Part shown: positions 26,901 through 39,085 of the stretch, in pieces
How positions within the stretch are numbered: position 1 is the first letter of the stretch
How the letters are laid out: the number at the start of each line of letters is the position of its first letter
Origin: Cardinalis cardinalis
Taxonomy: Eukaryota > Chordata > Aves > Passeriformes > Cardinalidae
Assembly (NCBI GenBank): GCA_014549065.1
Contig: JACDOX010000009.1
Location: forward strand, 11,537,188 to 11,601,187
DNA: 64,000 nucleotides
Reading direction: 5' to 3'
Program-made: the position numbers and the translations under genes
The notes under the pieces: model-generated
Told to the model about the DNA's origin: nothing
The model's database searches: none
Seen by the model: only the letters and a program-made list of their open reading frames with translations

Positions 26901-29900
26901 TAAAGTGCNTGTCCACAGAATTAATCCAAATTCAGGTATATGTTTGTAGCTTAAAACTTAAGCTTCCCAGGAAGTCTTCAATGTTTGTGTTGAAGTGCAA
27001 ACAGTCAATATCTTAGTTCNTATCTGATTTTCAGAGAGGAAAGGGAAGTTCCTAACTCGTGGTGAAAGGTTAAAGTAGTAGGTGAGCCACAAGATCAAAT
27101 ATTCAAATAAAAAACCAGTACTTAGAGTTCATTTGGGTGGTGTGTGCTGGTTTTGTCACCCAAGCAGCTACTTAATTATTGCTGTCACAGGAAACATGCA
27201 ATGTTTGTTGGCAGTATGTAAACATCTCACATTTTGATGAGCAGGCTTTATATTTTCCTACACCTAGACTAGAGCAGCCTTTTGATTTCAATTAAATCAT
27301 ACAGTATCTTTTCCATTAGAAGTGTGTATTTTTTTAGTAGCACAAAGCTTATTCCACAAAAGCATCCACATTTACNTGTAACGCTAGAAAGTACCATATC
27401 AAAATAATTCACTTTTTATATTATATCATTCTCGGAACCTCTTTTTTGATTGCCTATTAAGTGGTTTTTGCATCCATTTTCAAAGCATTGTGTTTGAAAG
27501 AGTTTTTGGGCTTGTTAGTTTTGTTTTTCCTATCACTGTCTCTTGCTCTCTGGGTGCTTTAATTATTGAAGTTGCATTTGGGTTTTCTGCCCTCTTTATC
27601 AAACTTGGTTTCCCTGTATTATAGAAATATGCAAAGATAAGTATAGAAATTCTCAGATTTGGACAGTATGTGCTTAATATCATAGAATGATTTGGGTTTG
27701 AAGGGACCTTCAAAATCTTGATAATCCAACNCATCTGCCATGGACGGGGACACCTACCACTAGACCAGGTTGTTCAAAGCNTCATCCAACATGGCCTTGA
27801 AGATTTTAAGAGGGTTTTTAATTACTAAGGTATTTTATAATGTTTGTCTTACTTTCAGAGTTCCTGATGCAGAGGAATCAGGATCATCTTCTGTGCAAAT
27901 CTGTCTGCTTCATCTTTTTGCTGCATAGGGAAACTTATTGTTAGAGGCAGGGTGAGCATCTGGATTTCCCTCGGGAAAGGGAACNTGTCTTTGTGTTCTC
28001 TGGTATTTCCTGACTGGCATAGTGGCTACACAGAGCCAGGTACAAGCAGACATGAGTTAGAGAAGCACAGTTCTTGCCTCAGGTGGCAATTTCTTTCCAC
28101 ATGGATTAGTGAACCTGCAGTCTCTGAGTGCAGCTCCATTTTGGTTTGTCCTAAGTTTGGTTTTCAGCTGTGAGACAAATAAGATAAAATGCCCGCTGCT
28201 TGCCCTGTCTGACAGGCTCTGCTCAGCATTTAGGTGCGCAGCATCCAGAGTTTGCCCCAGCACCAGCCTGTTCTGTGCTGGTCTCCCTCATTGTCACGCC
28301 TGGATGCTCAGCAAATGGGACAGGTTGCCTTGGAGCCATTCTGTTCTCAAGAGCATTTTTGAAGATGGCGGTATAAGCTGGGCTGTCTAGTCTTGACATG
28401 TAAATAAAAGTGGTATAGAAGCTCCCAGGTGTTGGTCAAGGAAGCTAATGTTGGTCCTGTCAGTCTTATGGCGTTTTTGTTTTCATTGGCATTTTGGGAA
28501 GGTTTCTNTGCTCACGCTTGAGAACCCACAAGAATACAGCAGAAGTACAGATGGATGTTTAAAGATCTTTTTCCAGGGCTTGGAAAGGCCTTTGGCTATG
28601 CTATGTGTCAGTTTATAGCCAAAGTGACAGCATCTGTGGTGGTGGGGGGTCAGAATCGAGATGTGTGCTGGGTCCATAGACCAGCCAGGAGAGGGTTTTG
28701 GTTTTTCATTGTCCTGCACAGAGTGTGCAGTGGCATGTGGAGCTAAGAAGGCAGCCTGTCCTTAGGGAAAGAGGAGAATGACAGGGCACAGAGGAGGAGG
28801 GTGTATGGAATATGGTGTGTTTTGATACTGCTGGTCTTTTCAGCCATCTTGGTGGTATAGGTAGGCACTTTAAAATCGTCACAATTACTGAGAGCCCCTT
28901 TGAATGCCCTGTAGAAGCCTTGTAGCTTATATCATTAGTTGTGGGGTTTTGTGCTCCTGTTTTTGTGTTGAAGGAGATAGGATGTGTGGAAGAAGGATCT
29001 GTGGGCTCACCAGACTTTATGGAAACATTTTGTAACCTCTTAAAAAACAATGAACAAACACACAAGTAAAAGTAAACATTTTAGAACATTATTGTTCCTG
29101 CTGCACAGCAGAAAGCTTCCATTTCCAAAGACCAGAGGNTATTAAGCAGGGGTTAAATCTAACTGACATTTTAGTGTGTAAATAGTTTGTTACATGACCA
29201 GTAAAGTGAATAACTCTTTACAAGGCCTAAAACTGAAAGAACAGGCTTTTGTGATAGGAGCCAGGAATGCTGCCTTTCACATAAATTGCTTGTTCCACAC
29301 TACGTGTCTCAAGGCTGTTCAGTAATCAGACTGTTGATCACTCTTCATTTAAGTAAATCTCACAAAGGTCGAAGATTTTGCTTTCTGTTAGAAGTCCTTT
29401 GGTGGTATCCAGAGCTTTCCTTTGCTCTCAGTAAAGCTGAAGTAGTACTCTAAGGAAATAAAGTTGCTTCCAGGTTGAGTAGCTTACAGCTGTGATAGAA
29501 ACCACTTTAGCTTCATTTTAACTTGCTAAAGGTTATGGTTACACCACTATATACTGCCTGTTGTTTTAACATGGTGTTTTTAAATTAAGTGCCAGGAATC
29601 AGAATTGTCTTCTAGATTCTCTGTGGCTGTGCAGAAATGTTTGCCCANGTAGAAGGGGAGAGTAGTGGAAGCCTCTAGCTTAAGTATGTATGTCATTTGA
29701 CNTTTAAATTTTAAAGCACCATTTAAAGTACTAGAATATGAAATTGTATGTGGGGAGAGAGGTTAGGGAGGATGTATTTCATCATTTGTGTAATCTCTCT
29801 AGTTTTAGTTCCTGTTCCATGCTCACTTTGACAGCTATTTTGTAAATATTTCCCTTGCTGATACGAGAATAAATGATACATAATCTCTTTACCTAGGAAT

Positions 29901-32900
29901 GGTGAGTCAGTAGTTCGTAAAATTTAAATTCTGAAATGTGGTTTTTACCAACTCCTGTTAGCACTGAGATGGTAAGGAAGCAGGAGGAATACCAGCTTCT
30001 GCATATGACTTCCTTCCTAGCCAGCAGTCCAAGCTAGTTGAAATACCAAAAAGTTGCCAGTTAGTCAAGACAGCAGATTTGCTGGTGGCTTGCTGTTGTA
30101 GGAAGGAGGAAGTGGTTTTAGCATTTGAATTGTTTCTCATGGCATTGTATAGAGAAATAGTCTGTCAGTATCTTTGTTTTTTTTTTGTAATGCGGACTAT
30201 AAAATTGCACATAAGTACAGGAAGGGCACTTGTGGAAAGAAATATGTTTTTTCCAGTACAGGAAGGAAGGAAATGAGCAGCTGTGTGCACAGGAGAACTT
30301 GGATTTAAAGAAGAGAGCAAATTTGGAGATTTATTAGGGAAACTGTTATATTTGGAACAGCTCTAAAGTTCAAATATGTGTATTAAAAAAAGGGAAGTTG
30401 CCTAAACTGGAGTCTGATGTCTTCCACTGATCTTGAACTTCAGTCTTCCCTAAAATTTTCCCTATACAGATACTGACATTGGAATAATGTTTTGTCTACT
30501 GACAGTATACTTGAATTTTTTTTCTGTTTGTTTTACTCCAAAGTAGAAATACTCTAATCTCATAGGGAAAACCACTGATCTTCACCTAGAATTTGTGCTA
30601 CCCAAAGGTTTGTTCTGGTAAAGCATTTACTTAATTTCAAAATTACTAGTTTATATATTGAATTATGCTAAGCCTATATTTGTGTGTGTGCCTTTAAGTA
30701 AGGTAGCTAGGGTTTGAGCTGGTGGAGAAGATAGTCCTTGGTCAGTGCTAAATCCGCCTCTGATCTGTCTGTTAAAACTTTGGTTTTTGGTTTGGAGAGA
30801 GTGGCAGGGTCAAAGTGCTGGCTTGTGGTGTGTGGCAGTGTTGGTTGGAAGGCATTTTTGGGGCTCATCAGTCCAGGCCCCTGATCAGGATTATGAGTAA
30901 CAGTAGCTTACTGTCTGTGTCTTGGACACCCCTGAGAAGAGAGATCATCCCCAAACCACCTTGCAGGTGTGTTTTCTAATGTCCAGTGAACCTCCCAAGC
31001 TGTTACTTATGATACCCAGAAGAGTTTGCTTCCATGTTTGTATGATGTGCCTTCAGCTTTGGTTAGTATGTGATTGCCCCAGGCAGCCTCTTTATCATAC
31101 TAAAGAAACCCAGCTCCATCCCCTCTTCTCACACCTCTCATTATCAAGGCTCCATGCCATTTTACTGACTCCTGCCAGGTTCTCAAATTCCTTTTCTGCC
31201 TGGGGGACTTGAAATAGAACACAGTATTTGAGCTTCAGTCTCACCAGCATTGTGTTTCCTTGGATTGCACTCTTCTTGGTTTCCCTGTTTGCAGTGAGAG
31301 CTGACTCCTGGCTTGTGTTCAACCTGACAAACAATCTGATCTCCAGATCTGTCTCATTAAGGCTGTTCAACTGGTCTGATCCCAGGCTCCACTGGAGCAC
31401 CCAGGAGCACAATTTTTCACTTTGCAAGGTTCCTGAGGTTGGCTTATTCCTCAAGTTTATCAAGGTATATCTGAGTTAAATCTCTTTTTGGAGAGTCAGC
31501 CACAACTCCTTGTTTAGTATTATCCACATGTTTTTGGATAATTCATTTTGTGTTATATTCAGGTTGTTGATGAAGATACTGTGTGGTATTGGCTCCAGCC
31601 TTTGTGGTGGTGCTTACCTGCTGCCAGCAGGATGCTAGGCCGTCAATTGCAGCTCTTCAAGTTCAGCAGTCTGGCCTGTGGCTGTTCAGTCTTAATAAGC
31701 CATTTCTCCAGCCTTCCTGTGGGAAACTGAATTAGTCCTAATCACTAAAAAGTGGTCTGTGATTTCAGATATTTCTGGTAAATACATCAAGCAGGTACTT
31801 GTAAGTGTTACTAACCAAAGCTAGCTTTGTGTAAGTAAATTCATATAGGTAAAATGAAGTTTCACAGATAATTCAGTCTTCCAAGGATGGTGCTGTTTAC
31901 TTTGGGAGGCTTCTGCTGCCATGAAATGTGGTCTCAGTTAAATAAAATGTGACATTCAGAAGCTCCATAGATAGTCCTTCTTTGTTCATTGAACAGGAAT
32001 ACTTGGCCTTTTTGCATGTAGGTAAAGCTTGTATGTTTAGAATGTGCATGTTACTCATTTGAAGTGATTAGGGTCACTAATTTTGTTTCAAGTACACTGT
32101 ACTATAAAGCCATAGCAGCTTCAATTTTAGATATATTGCATTTAAATCCTTTCATCTCAAAACACTGGAATAAGCACTGTTGAGTCATTATTTCTAGTGG
32201 CTAAACTGTGACCCTTGCATTGTTTTACAGACTTAAAAAAACTCTTTTCAAAGCAACTATTTTTCCNTTTTGTAGTAGTGTGCTTTTACTTTAGATTTTT
32301 GCATTATGGCACTAAAAAACTATTAGAGAAAGTTATTCCTCTCATTCAGATAGTCTATGCCAAACCTGAATATGAAGGAACAACCATAATTTCATCTTTC
32401 AGTAAACATGTGGAGGAGANAGAAACTTAGTACTAAATCAGTTTCTAGGGTGATTAGTAAATCTGTAGTCTCCATTTCAGTTTTGAAACAGTCAAATTTC
32501 CACAATTTCAAGTGGCAAGAAAGGAGTGACCAGTAATGATTTTGATCCACATCATGGATCTGCCTGACTGGATACAGCGTTTGCATATAGTTTGTCAGCC
32601 AGAGCCCAGTAGCATGGATCTGTGATCACACTGAATTTCCAGATGTTTTAAGGAATTGGACAATTCCTAACTTTGTCAAGGAAAATAGAGCCTTGGTATT
32701 NTGGAGGTAACAGTTGAAAATGAGACTGATAGCTCTAAAACTTGAATTGTTCAATAATGGGTTTAAAATCCAGAGAGGCTTTTTTCCCCCACTTTATTGA
32801 AAGCCAGACCTTTTCTAGACGCAAAATGTGGCTTTTTCAACCAGAAAAGCTTTTTGTGCCAGGGTGTCAGGACAGTTCTGGTGTCATGTAGCTAATTTTA

Positions 32901-35900
32901 TGCGTGTATCATCAGATTAATGCAAGATGACATCAGTAATGGCATCAAGAAGCAACTGGTACCCTGCACTTCACAGACTGTGTTTATCCAGGAGGTCTTA
33001 GAGGCACAGATTTTGTCTCTTGTTTTGATTTCAGTATTTTAAGAACAAACTAATTTCATCTAATGCTTTTGGACCTCTTATGAANTGAGTAAAGAGCTGA
33101 ACAAACACATATTTTGCTATCCTAGAGGCAGATTGGTCAAAGATTTGCCCTCAGACAGAAAAGTATTGGTGAAAACTATTAGGAACAAAGTTTCATCTGA
33201 TCTTCTTTGTGAAATAAATTGAGCTTTGTCATTGCTTGTGAGATTTTTTTTTGAAGGACCTATGTAGTGGAAGTGTGAGTTTGTTCAAGAGAAACAANGA
33301 CAAATGTAAAATCATCCTAAACTCTCCTGGTACTGAACAATTCCTTTGAATTTTATATTGTTTTTTGTATCTTAATGTGTTAAGAGAGAAGTGTAGGTAT
33401 GACAAATATCCTGCTTTTGTTCTTGCAGGCTCTTGAATTTTTTGTGTGGATTACTGGCTTTTGCTAAAAAGTTTTTTGAGATGTATTCCTGTGTGAGCAC
33501 AAAAAATAATCCACCTGCTGTGTTTAGATCTTGATGAGCATCTCTAGTTGTTTTAGTAGCTTTCTTGGTGTAAACTTAGATTTCCATGTTTCAGAAGCTG
33601 CATTACATAGGTAGTCCTCTAAAATGTACTTAAATGGAAAAAACACACAGATATATCTAGCATTAATAACAAGAAGAATTCCCAAATGTAGGGTAAGTAT
33701 ACTAAAGTGATAAGTTGGAAATTACCTTTTTTTTTTTTTAATTCTTCCTGCCTCTGGGTAACCAGTAAAATGTGCTTCATGGGAATGTGCCTTGTTTGAA
33801 TGGAAATGGTGAGCAAGTGTAAGTGCTTGCTCTATACCTGTTGTTACGCGAAGCCAAGTAGTTGAACTAGACTAAGTGCCTACTGTTTTATATTGTGGGT
33901 TTGGATTTTTTTTTTTAATAGCTATAAAGTTGAGTATTTTTGGTGAGATCAGAGTTTTGGAAAGTTAACACTTGCATGTTGAATTGGTGTAATTTAACAG
34001 AGAATGTAATGAGCAATGTTACACATAGGTCTGTTTCAAACCAGAGAGTCTTGGGCATCTTGTGCCTTGGACATCTGGATTGGCTTTGTCTGCTGCTTCC
34101 CTCCTGCTGGACTTCATTACAGATTTCTCTGCAGCTTTTCATGTTGGAATTTCTTTTTTCTTGGGGTTGTGTTTTTTTGGTGTGGAAACAGGAAAGGCTG
34201 GAGCTTCCTGCCCGTATAAACAATAAATCTCTGTGAAGTAACTGGGACAGATTCCTGCCTGCCTTCCCTGAATACCATGTTTAAAAGGAAGGAAACAGCA
34301 TAAGTGTTTTGGGTATTGAAATAGGATTCACTTAATAGTAGAGCTATTTTCTTGAAAAAATATGCAGAGGAGACAGGATACCTTTATTGTTTTAGTACTG
34401 TATAAAGTCCTTGAAATTGAGATCTGAAATGTATTTTTTTGTCACCATGTTAACTGTTGTGTTACATTATCAAGTATGCAGAAACTTCTTTAATGAATTA
34501 ATACAGCTGATTACGGTAGTTTGGCAAAGCACCCTTTTTTACGCATTCAATGCTATGCAGCTGTATATTCTGTTTTCTTTAAATATATTGCCACAGTTTT
34601 AACAAAAGAGCCAAAGTTTTAGTTCTTACTCCACTCTGAATTAAAGCTGATGACTTATAGCTTATTTGTCAACTACATTATGATTTCAGTTTAGTGTCTC
34701 TAGTCAGTCACTGATAGTACAACATGGCTTGACTTACAGGTAGTTTGAGTTGTAACAGTTCCACACTGACAGTGTGGAAGAATATGTAAGCCTTAAAACA
34801 TCTGGAACTGAAATTACTTATACAATGTTGTGGAGGATTGGTTTGTTTAGGGTTGTGCTTCTTCTCTTTGCACCAGAAAGAAAAATTGTACCTTATTAAA
34901 AACAACTTTAATGTAAAAAAATTATCTGTGTTTGGGAGCCTGTTTTAATATGCAGTCTAACTTTGTGTTTTCTTTTCCCTCCAGCTGGTGAGCCTGCTGC
35001 TGATTGGAATTGCAGCATGGGGAATTGGCTTTGGCCTCATCTCTAGTTTCAGAGTTGTTGGAGTGGTAATCGCAGTAGGAGTCTTCCTCTTCTTTATTGC
35101 CTTAGTTGGATTGATCGGTGCAGTGAAACATCATCAAGTATTGCTATTCTTTGTATCCTTCTGATGCACTGCCATCGATCGCAGTGTGGTTTGAGCTGTG
35201 TAAACAACCTCCTGTGTCAGCTGAGACTGCTGGGGGAAGTGCTTCAGAAACAGAACAGAAATTCACAATCTTACTTTGGTCAAGTGCAGTCCAAATTAGA
35301 CTTCCTTCCCATTTAACTTTCAGGTTCCTTTTTTCCCTCTGTTCTTTGTGCTCTGAAGATAGAAGTATTCACATCTCTTTTTAAAAATAAGACTGTTTTA
35401 ATTCTTTGAGAGCTTTTTATGGTAGCTCACTCTGTCACAGGTGCCTCTTACTGTGTGCTCAGCCGTGCATGGGGCTNAAGTAGGTGAACTATTAATGTTT
35501 AACTTTGTGGTCTGTGAATAGGAACTGACCTGCACCTTACAAACAGCTAAATTGTGTGAAGTATCTGCCTCTGAACACAGCAGCCACATTTTGAAAGTAC
35601 TCCCCAACTTTCAAAACATGATCTTTTGTATCAAAGTTTGTTCTTTTTGTTTTATACCATCTTCAGATGCAGTTTTCCAAAAGTGTGTGAGACTGTGTTC
35701 CAAGAGCAACTCTTATCTTTTTTTATTTTTAATCTACACCAAAGTTTTTTTTGGTAATGAATTACAGGACTTTGTAATTGAAAAAAAGCAACCTGAATAT
35801 GCAATATCCTGAAAAATTTTCTCTACTACTAGTATTTTCTCTACTACTTTATTTAAGTGAAGTATATTGAAATTATGAGTCCCTAAAGCTGGAGAAGATG

Positions 35901-38900
35901 GCTGGAGATCTGGCTGGATGTGTCTCAAGCTCCTTTTATTGACCTCTCTGCTCATGTTTTCTTGCTAGACAAGAACTACCTAAGAAGGAAATACCACCAG
36001 TGTATAGTAGTAGCCAAAAGAGATAATACAGGATTATGGGGTTCTGGGAACATGATTTAGGTAATCTTTTCCACATCCAGTCAGAATTTGCTTCCACAGT
36101 TCTTTTGTTTTAGAGGACTTACTGTGACCCAGTGAAATAAGGAATACCATTAGGTGTATATGTTATAAAAGCAAAATTAATTTGAGAGTGTATCCTTAAC
36201 TGTTGATTGTTTCTAGTACATGATTATTCTTCTGCTAGTCTTTATTGTCCAGTTTTCTGTCTCCTGTGCCTGTTTGGCACTAAATGAGGAACAGCAGGTA
36301 AGAAAAGTTTCCTGCCTTCTCGATTAATCTATAGCATAACACTATAAATATATATGTACACAGACACATGTATTTGTATGTAGTCCTCCATAAAATGGGG
36401 AGAGCATATTTTAAGAAAATCAGCATTGTCCTATTTATTAAAGAGTCGACCTTGGTCAATGCTTCGCTCTGGTAACTAGAAAGGAATACATTTGGGGCCT
36501 AAAATTACTTTTTAAAAAAAATTTAATTTGTTTTAAAGCTTCCTTTCTAGGTTTATGGTCACAGGTGCAGCAGCATGATATCTTGATTATATCTTGTGTT
36601 CAGCAGTTTCAGATAAACTGATGAAATCTTACCTGAAATATACAGTAATCATGGTTGAATTGTTCATGTGTAACTGGAAAGATCATAAGTACATTAGGCA
36701 GTTACATGTGAAAGTGAAAGTGTCTTCCATGTGTTATGGAGACCAGTTCTTAGTGCATAAGAAGTGGGTAAGGGCACAGTGACTAAACAATAGGTTTCTG
36801 CATGTGAGGATGCTTTTTGTGTATAGCTTGGGCAGTCCCAGCTAGATTAGTCACATGTCCCTTTACTTACATGTCCCCAAGTGATCTTGTTGGGCTTAGC
36901 AAAAACAAAGGAAGGAAAGGAATTATACCCATGAATGTGCTGCTGTTAGGTGTTGTTCTTTCTTTAGCTACACAGCCTCTTTGGATGCTCCAGTTGTTTT
37001 TAATATATTTATATTCTCCTGTTAAGCATCAAGATCTGAAGGCTTTAGCTAGGACACTATCAACTAGATTTTGTATGTTGGCTTGCAATGTAAAACAGTT
37101 TAAAAATTAATGTAATATGTATTTGCTTATGGCTTCTAGAGTGAACTTCTGGAGGTGGGATGGAGTAACACCAACAGTGCAAGAACAGATATTGAGAGAA
37201 ATCTGAATTGTTGTGGATTCAGAGTTTTTTATCCGAATGAAACCTGCGCCGCTGTAAGTTTTCCAAGTGGGAAAAAACATAACTTATTCACACCGGATTT
37301 ATTAAAAAATGTTTCCATAGTTACAGCAAGCAGCATTTTAACAGGTGTGTAATGTAGTTGTTACAGTTACACTAAGCTCTTATCTTACTGGAAAGACAGT
37401 TACAGGGCACCCTGCAAAGTTTGTACTCCACTGTCATTTATTTATACACTTGAGCTCTTGGAGTCTTTTAAAACTGCTGTAGTTTTGTCCATGGGTAGCA
37501 GTCTCTTCTAGAGCAAACTAGATGGTTTCAAACAGCAAAGTGTCATCAGCAAATGGAAAGCAATTCTCTGTATCTGTTGCAGGATTGTCTTAGAAATCTC
37601 CACTGTAGACCATGTGCCCCAATAATGGAAGAATATGCTGGAATGGTGCTAAGATTTGTTGGCGGGATAGGACTCTTCTTCAGCTTCACAGAGGTGAGTG
37701 GGTGGTTGGAAAATTGAGTGCTTTTTCCTCACTTTTAAAGCTCTGCTTTGTGAAACATGTTTAGGGGGTTTATTACAGGAAACCTCAGTGCAGTCTCAGG
37801 AAACCTCAGTGCAGTCTCAGGAATCAGATAATCAAATAGGCCAAATTTTTCAAAGCTATGACCTGTCAGAAGGAAGGTTTTTCTTGCAGCTTTGTTATTG
37901 AGTCAATAAACCTCAGCATTAAAATGTGGTGCTGTAAAGTTTAAGCTTTTCAGAAGCTTAGCTGTTCAAGTGTACCATTCTCCAGCAGTATTAAAAGAGT
38001 GCTGTTGCTTTACCTTGTTCCCTCCTCTTCCCACCTAGTCCCCACTCTGGCACACATAAGGTCTTTGAGAATTTTTTTTTGGTGCCACCTGTAGTGCAAA
38101 GATAGAGTTGCACAAGAGTGAACTGTATTTTAAACAGTAGGTTAAAATTAAGAAGGTCTTTTGGCTCTTTGCTTTAGTACCATGATGATGCATAACTTGC
38201 TTTATTGATTNGAGCATAAAAATCCTCAGAGTAGGCCTTTTCTAATCCCAGAGACGAGCATGTGAAAATGCTCTTCCTGCTGCTTAGTGCAGTTTTGAGA
38301 AGGTTTGTAAAGATGACAGCAAGAAGAGAGATACAGCAACTTAAACAGAATCACACTGATCTCAGGCATCTCAGCTAAAAATGTGAGGGTGCGGGGGGAA
38401 TGACAAGATTTGAAAATGAACAAGAATAGCTGTATAGTTAAGTGGTAATGGTAAAATTTAACAGTTCAGAGGATTTTTTGTCATTATATTAAAAGCAGCT
38501 TTATGAGTATTTATCATTTGGGAAGGGGAGAAGAATAATTTAACTTTGGTTATAAAAACAATGGGAAATTTTTTATTGCATTGTGAATATGAGTTTGGCT
38601 TTTGTTGTTCATAGTTTTGTGGTTTTTGCTTTGTTTTTCTCTGTTGCTAGGGTATGATTTTTCTTAGAGAGAGAGGGTACATTCTTTTTTTCTAATTAAG
38701 AAAGATGGAGTGTGGTTGTACAATTTTAGCAACAGTAAAATATCCTAAACTTGTATCGTACACTGAAAATTCTTTGTCATGATTTTGTGTTTAAAACAAA
38801 TTTTGTAAAACTAGAAGATGGAATGGAAACCCTCTGCTTAATAATATCTTTGGTTTTTATTTTCAGATTCTGGGAGTTTGGCTGACTTACAGATACAGGA

Positions 38901-38941
38901 ACCAAAAGGATCCCCGTGCAAACCCTAGTGCATTTATTTGA
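23909..38941 (+). CDS. TSPAN13: Tetraspanin-13, complete, six exons
   Basis: Joined exons 23909-23971, 34985-35152, 36217-36297, 37140-37253, 37583-37693 and 38867-38941 give 612 bases, 203 residues plus stop (human protein: 204). All introns are phase 0 with GT-AG ends. Seen: an N-terminus MACGGFACSKNCLCALNLL; four membrane segments (about residues 20-40, 47-67, 77-97 and 168-188); and a small polar loop carrying KHHQV. The large extracellular loop has the tetraspanin CCG motif (128-130), further cysteines at 140, 144, 150 and 153, and an N-glycosylation sequon NET at 137. Cytoplasmic-end cysteines near TM1 are likely palmitoylation sites. Known: tetraspanins organise membrane microdomains; TSPAN13 (NET-6) has an unusually short large loop and is reported to modulate Cav2.2 channels and to act in tumour cells. 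Oddity: N at 23968 masks the third base of residue 20 (expected Tyr). Confidence 0.97.
24189..24209 (+). other. Potential G-quadruplex at the start of TSPAN13 intron 1
   Basis: Four G-runs of at least three (GGG, GGGG, GGG, GGGG) are separated by loops of 5, 1 and 1 bases, on the transcribed-RNA-like strand, about 220 bases into intron 1. It fits the canonical G4 pattern. Formation is inferred. Confidence 0.6.
25373..25432 (-). mobile_element. CR1 LINE 3'-end fragment, diverged
   Basis: GGAATCATAAAATAGCTGAG, then GTTGAAAGGGTCCTCAGAAG, resembles the reverse complement of the CR1 3' end ('GAATCATAGAATAGTTTGGGTTGGAAGGGACC'). Only about 60 bases are recognisable. It is an old, truncated copy. 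Confidence 0.7.
27680..27802 (-). mobile_element. CR1 LINE 3'-end fragment
   Basis: Clear reverse-complement CR1 terminus: TCATAGAATGATTTGGGTTT, then GAAGGGACCTTC, ATGGACGGGGACACCTACCA, CTAGACCAGGTTGTTCAAAG and CATCCAACATGGCCTTGAA. About 120 bases remain; the element is 5'-truncated and lies antisense within TSPAN13 intron 1. Confidence 0.92.
30836..31735 (-). mobile_element. CR1 LINE fragment, about 0.9 kb, diverged
   Basis: Reverse-complement CR1 sequence running from the 3' end (GTTGGTTGGAAGGCATTTTT near 30840) through known internal blocks. These include 'CTCACCAGCA' near 31240, 'CTTGTGTTCAACCTG' near 31313, 'GTTTATCAAGGT' near 31455 and 'GTTGATGAAGATACTGTGTG' near 31565. The last corresponds to the family's 'TTGATAAAGATATTGAACAG'. 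It would cover the end of ORF2 and the 3'UTR of CR1 but has many indels and no open reverse-transcriptase frame. Antisense within TSPAN13 intron 1. Confidence 0.75.
34985..35152 (+). CDS. TSPAN13: TSPAN13 coding exon 2
   Basis: 56 codons, acceptor CCCTCCAG and donor TTT/GTATCC. It encodes the rest of TM1 (LVSLLLIGIAAWGIGFG), the short first loop, TM2 (VVIAVGVFLFFIALVGLIG) and the KHHQVLLFF segment leading into TM3. The donor is weaker than consensus but is fixed by the reading frame and by homology. Confidence 0.94.
35153..36216 (+). other. TSPAN13: TSPAN13 intron 2
   Basis: A 1,064-base intron with a weak donor (GTATCC) and acceptor TTTCTAG. No other feature recognised. Confidence 0.85.
36217..36297 (+). 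CDS. TSPAN13: TSPAN13 coding exon 3
   Basis: 27 codons, acceptor TTTCTAG and donor CAG/GTAAGA. It encodes TM3 (YMIILLLVFIVQFSVSCACL) and the start of the large extracellular loop (ALNEEQQ). Confidence 0.95.
36298..37139 (+). other. TSPAN13: TSPAN13 intron 3
   Basis: An 842-base intron, donor GTAAGA, acceptor CTTCTAG. No other feature recognised. Confidence 0.85.
37140..37253 (+). CDS. TSPAN13: TSPAN13 coding exon 4
   Basis: 38 codons, acceptor CTTCTAG and donor GCT/GTAAGT. It encodes the first part of the large extracellular loop: SELLEVGW, then ERNLNCCGF with the diagnostic CCG, and the PNETC sequon-cysteine. The frame runs on into the intron for 33 more codons without homology, so an intron-retained transcript would encode an altered loop. 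Confidence 0.95.
37254..37582 (+). other. TSPAN13: TSPAN13 intron 4
   Basis: A 329-base intron, donor GTAAGT, acceptor GTTGCAG. Its first 100 bases remain open in the exon 4 frame. Confidence 0.85.
37583..37693 (+). CDS. TSPAN13: TSPAN13 coding exon 5
   Basis: 37 codons, acceptor GTTGCAG and donor GAG/GTGAGT. It encodes the end of the large loop with cysteines 144, 150 and 153 (DCLRNLHCRPCAP) and most of TM4 (VLRFVGGIGLFFSFTE). Confidence 0.95.
37694..38866 (+). other. TSPAN13: TSPAN13 intron 5
   Basis: A 1,173-base intron, donor GTGAGT, acceptor TTTTCAG. It holds the 21-bp tandem duplication listed separately and nothing else recognisable. Confidence 0.85.
37776..37822. repeat. 21-bp tandem duplication in TSPAN13 intron 5
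   Basis: The unit CAGGAAACCTCAGTGCAGTC plus T occurs twice perfectly (37776-37796 and 37797-37817), followed by a partial third start (CAGGA). Perfect identity suggests a recent or polymorphic duplication. Confidence 0.92.
38867..38941 (+). CDS. TSPAN13: TSPAN13 coding exon 6
   Basis: 24 codons plus TGA, acceptor TTTTCAG. It encodes ILGVWLTYRYRNQKDPRANP and ends in SAFI; the human protein ends SAFL, one residue longer overall. Confidence 0.95.
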   Translation: MLGVWLTYRYRNQKDPRANPSAFI

Positions 38942-39070
38942 TGAGTTTATAAAGGACTAAATCTTCTCTCTGCACCATCTACTTAAAAATACTGATTCTC
39001 CATAGTTTGGTATTTCTCCATAATAGGTATTCTACATATACTCAAAATAAAACACAAGTCCTGTAAGAAA
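38942..39070 (+). other. TSPAN13: TSPAN13 3' untranslated region, shortest form
   Basis: From the stop codon to the first poly(A) signal region. A longer form could end after a second AATAAA at 39533-39538. Confidence 0.55.
39046..39051 (+). terminator. TSPAN13 polyadenylation signal (first)
   Basis: AATAAA in a CTCAAAATAAAACAC context 105 bases after the stop, with a GT/T-rich stretch (around 39070-39085) downstream. A second AATAAA at 39533-39538 is a candidate for a longer 3'UTR. Which one dominates cannot be told from sequence. Confidence 0.55.
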
Positions 39071-39085
39071 TGTGTAGTTTTCATA

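Larger units (their letters stand above)
23972..34984 (+). other. TSPAN13: TSPAN13 intron 1 (11 kb)
   Basis: A GT-AG intron whose first 500 bases belong to the CpG island and whose remainder is AT-rich. It contains three minus-strand CR1 fragments, listed separately, and no recognisable exon. Long first introns often hold regulatory elements, but I see no specific one beyond the G-rich start. Confidence 0.85.

Noticed and set aside
37254..37352. Continuation of the TSPAN13 exon 4 frame past GCT.
   Set aside because: A consensus donor (GTAAGT) at 37254 and the homologous continuation in exon 5 at 37583 show that it is intron.
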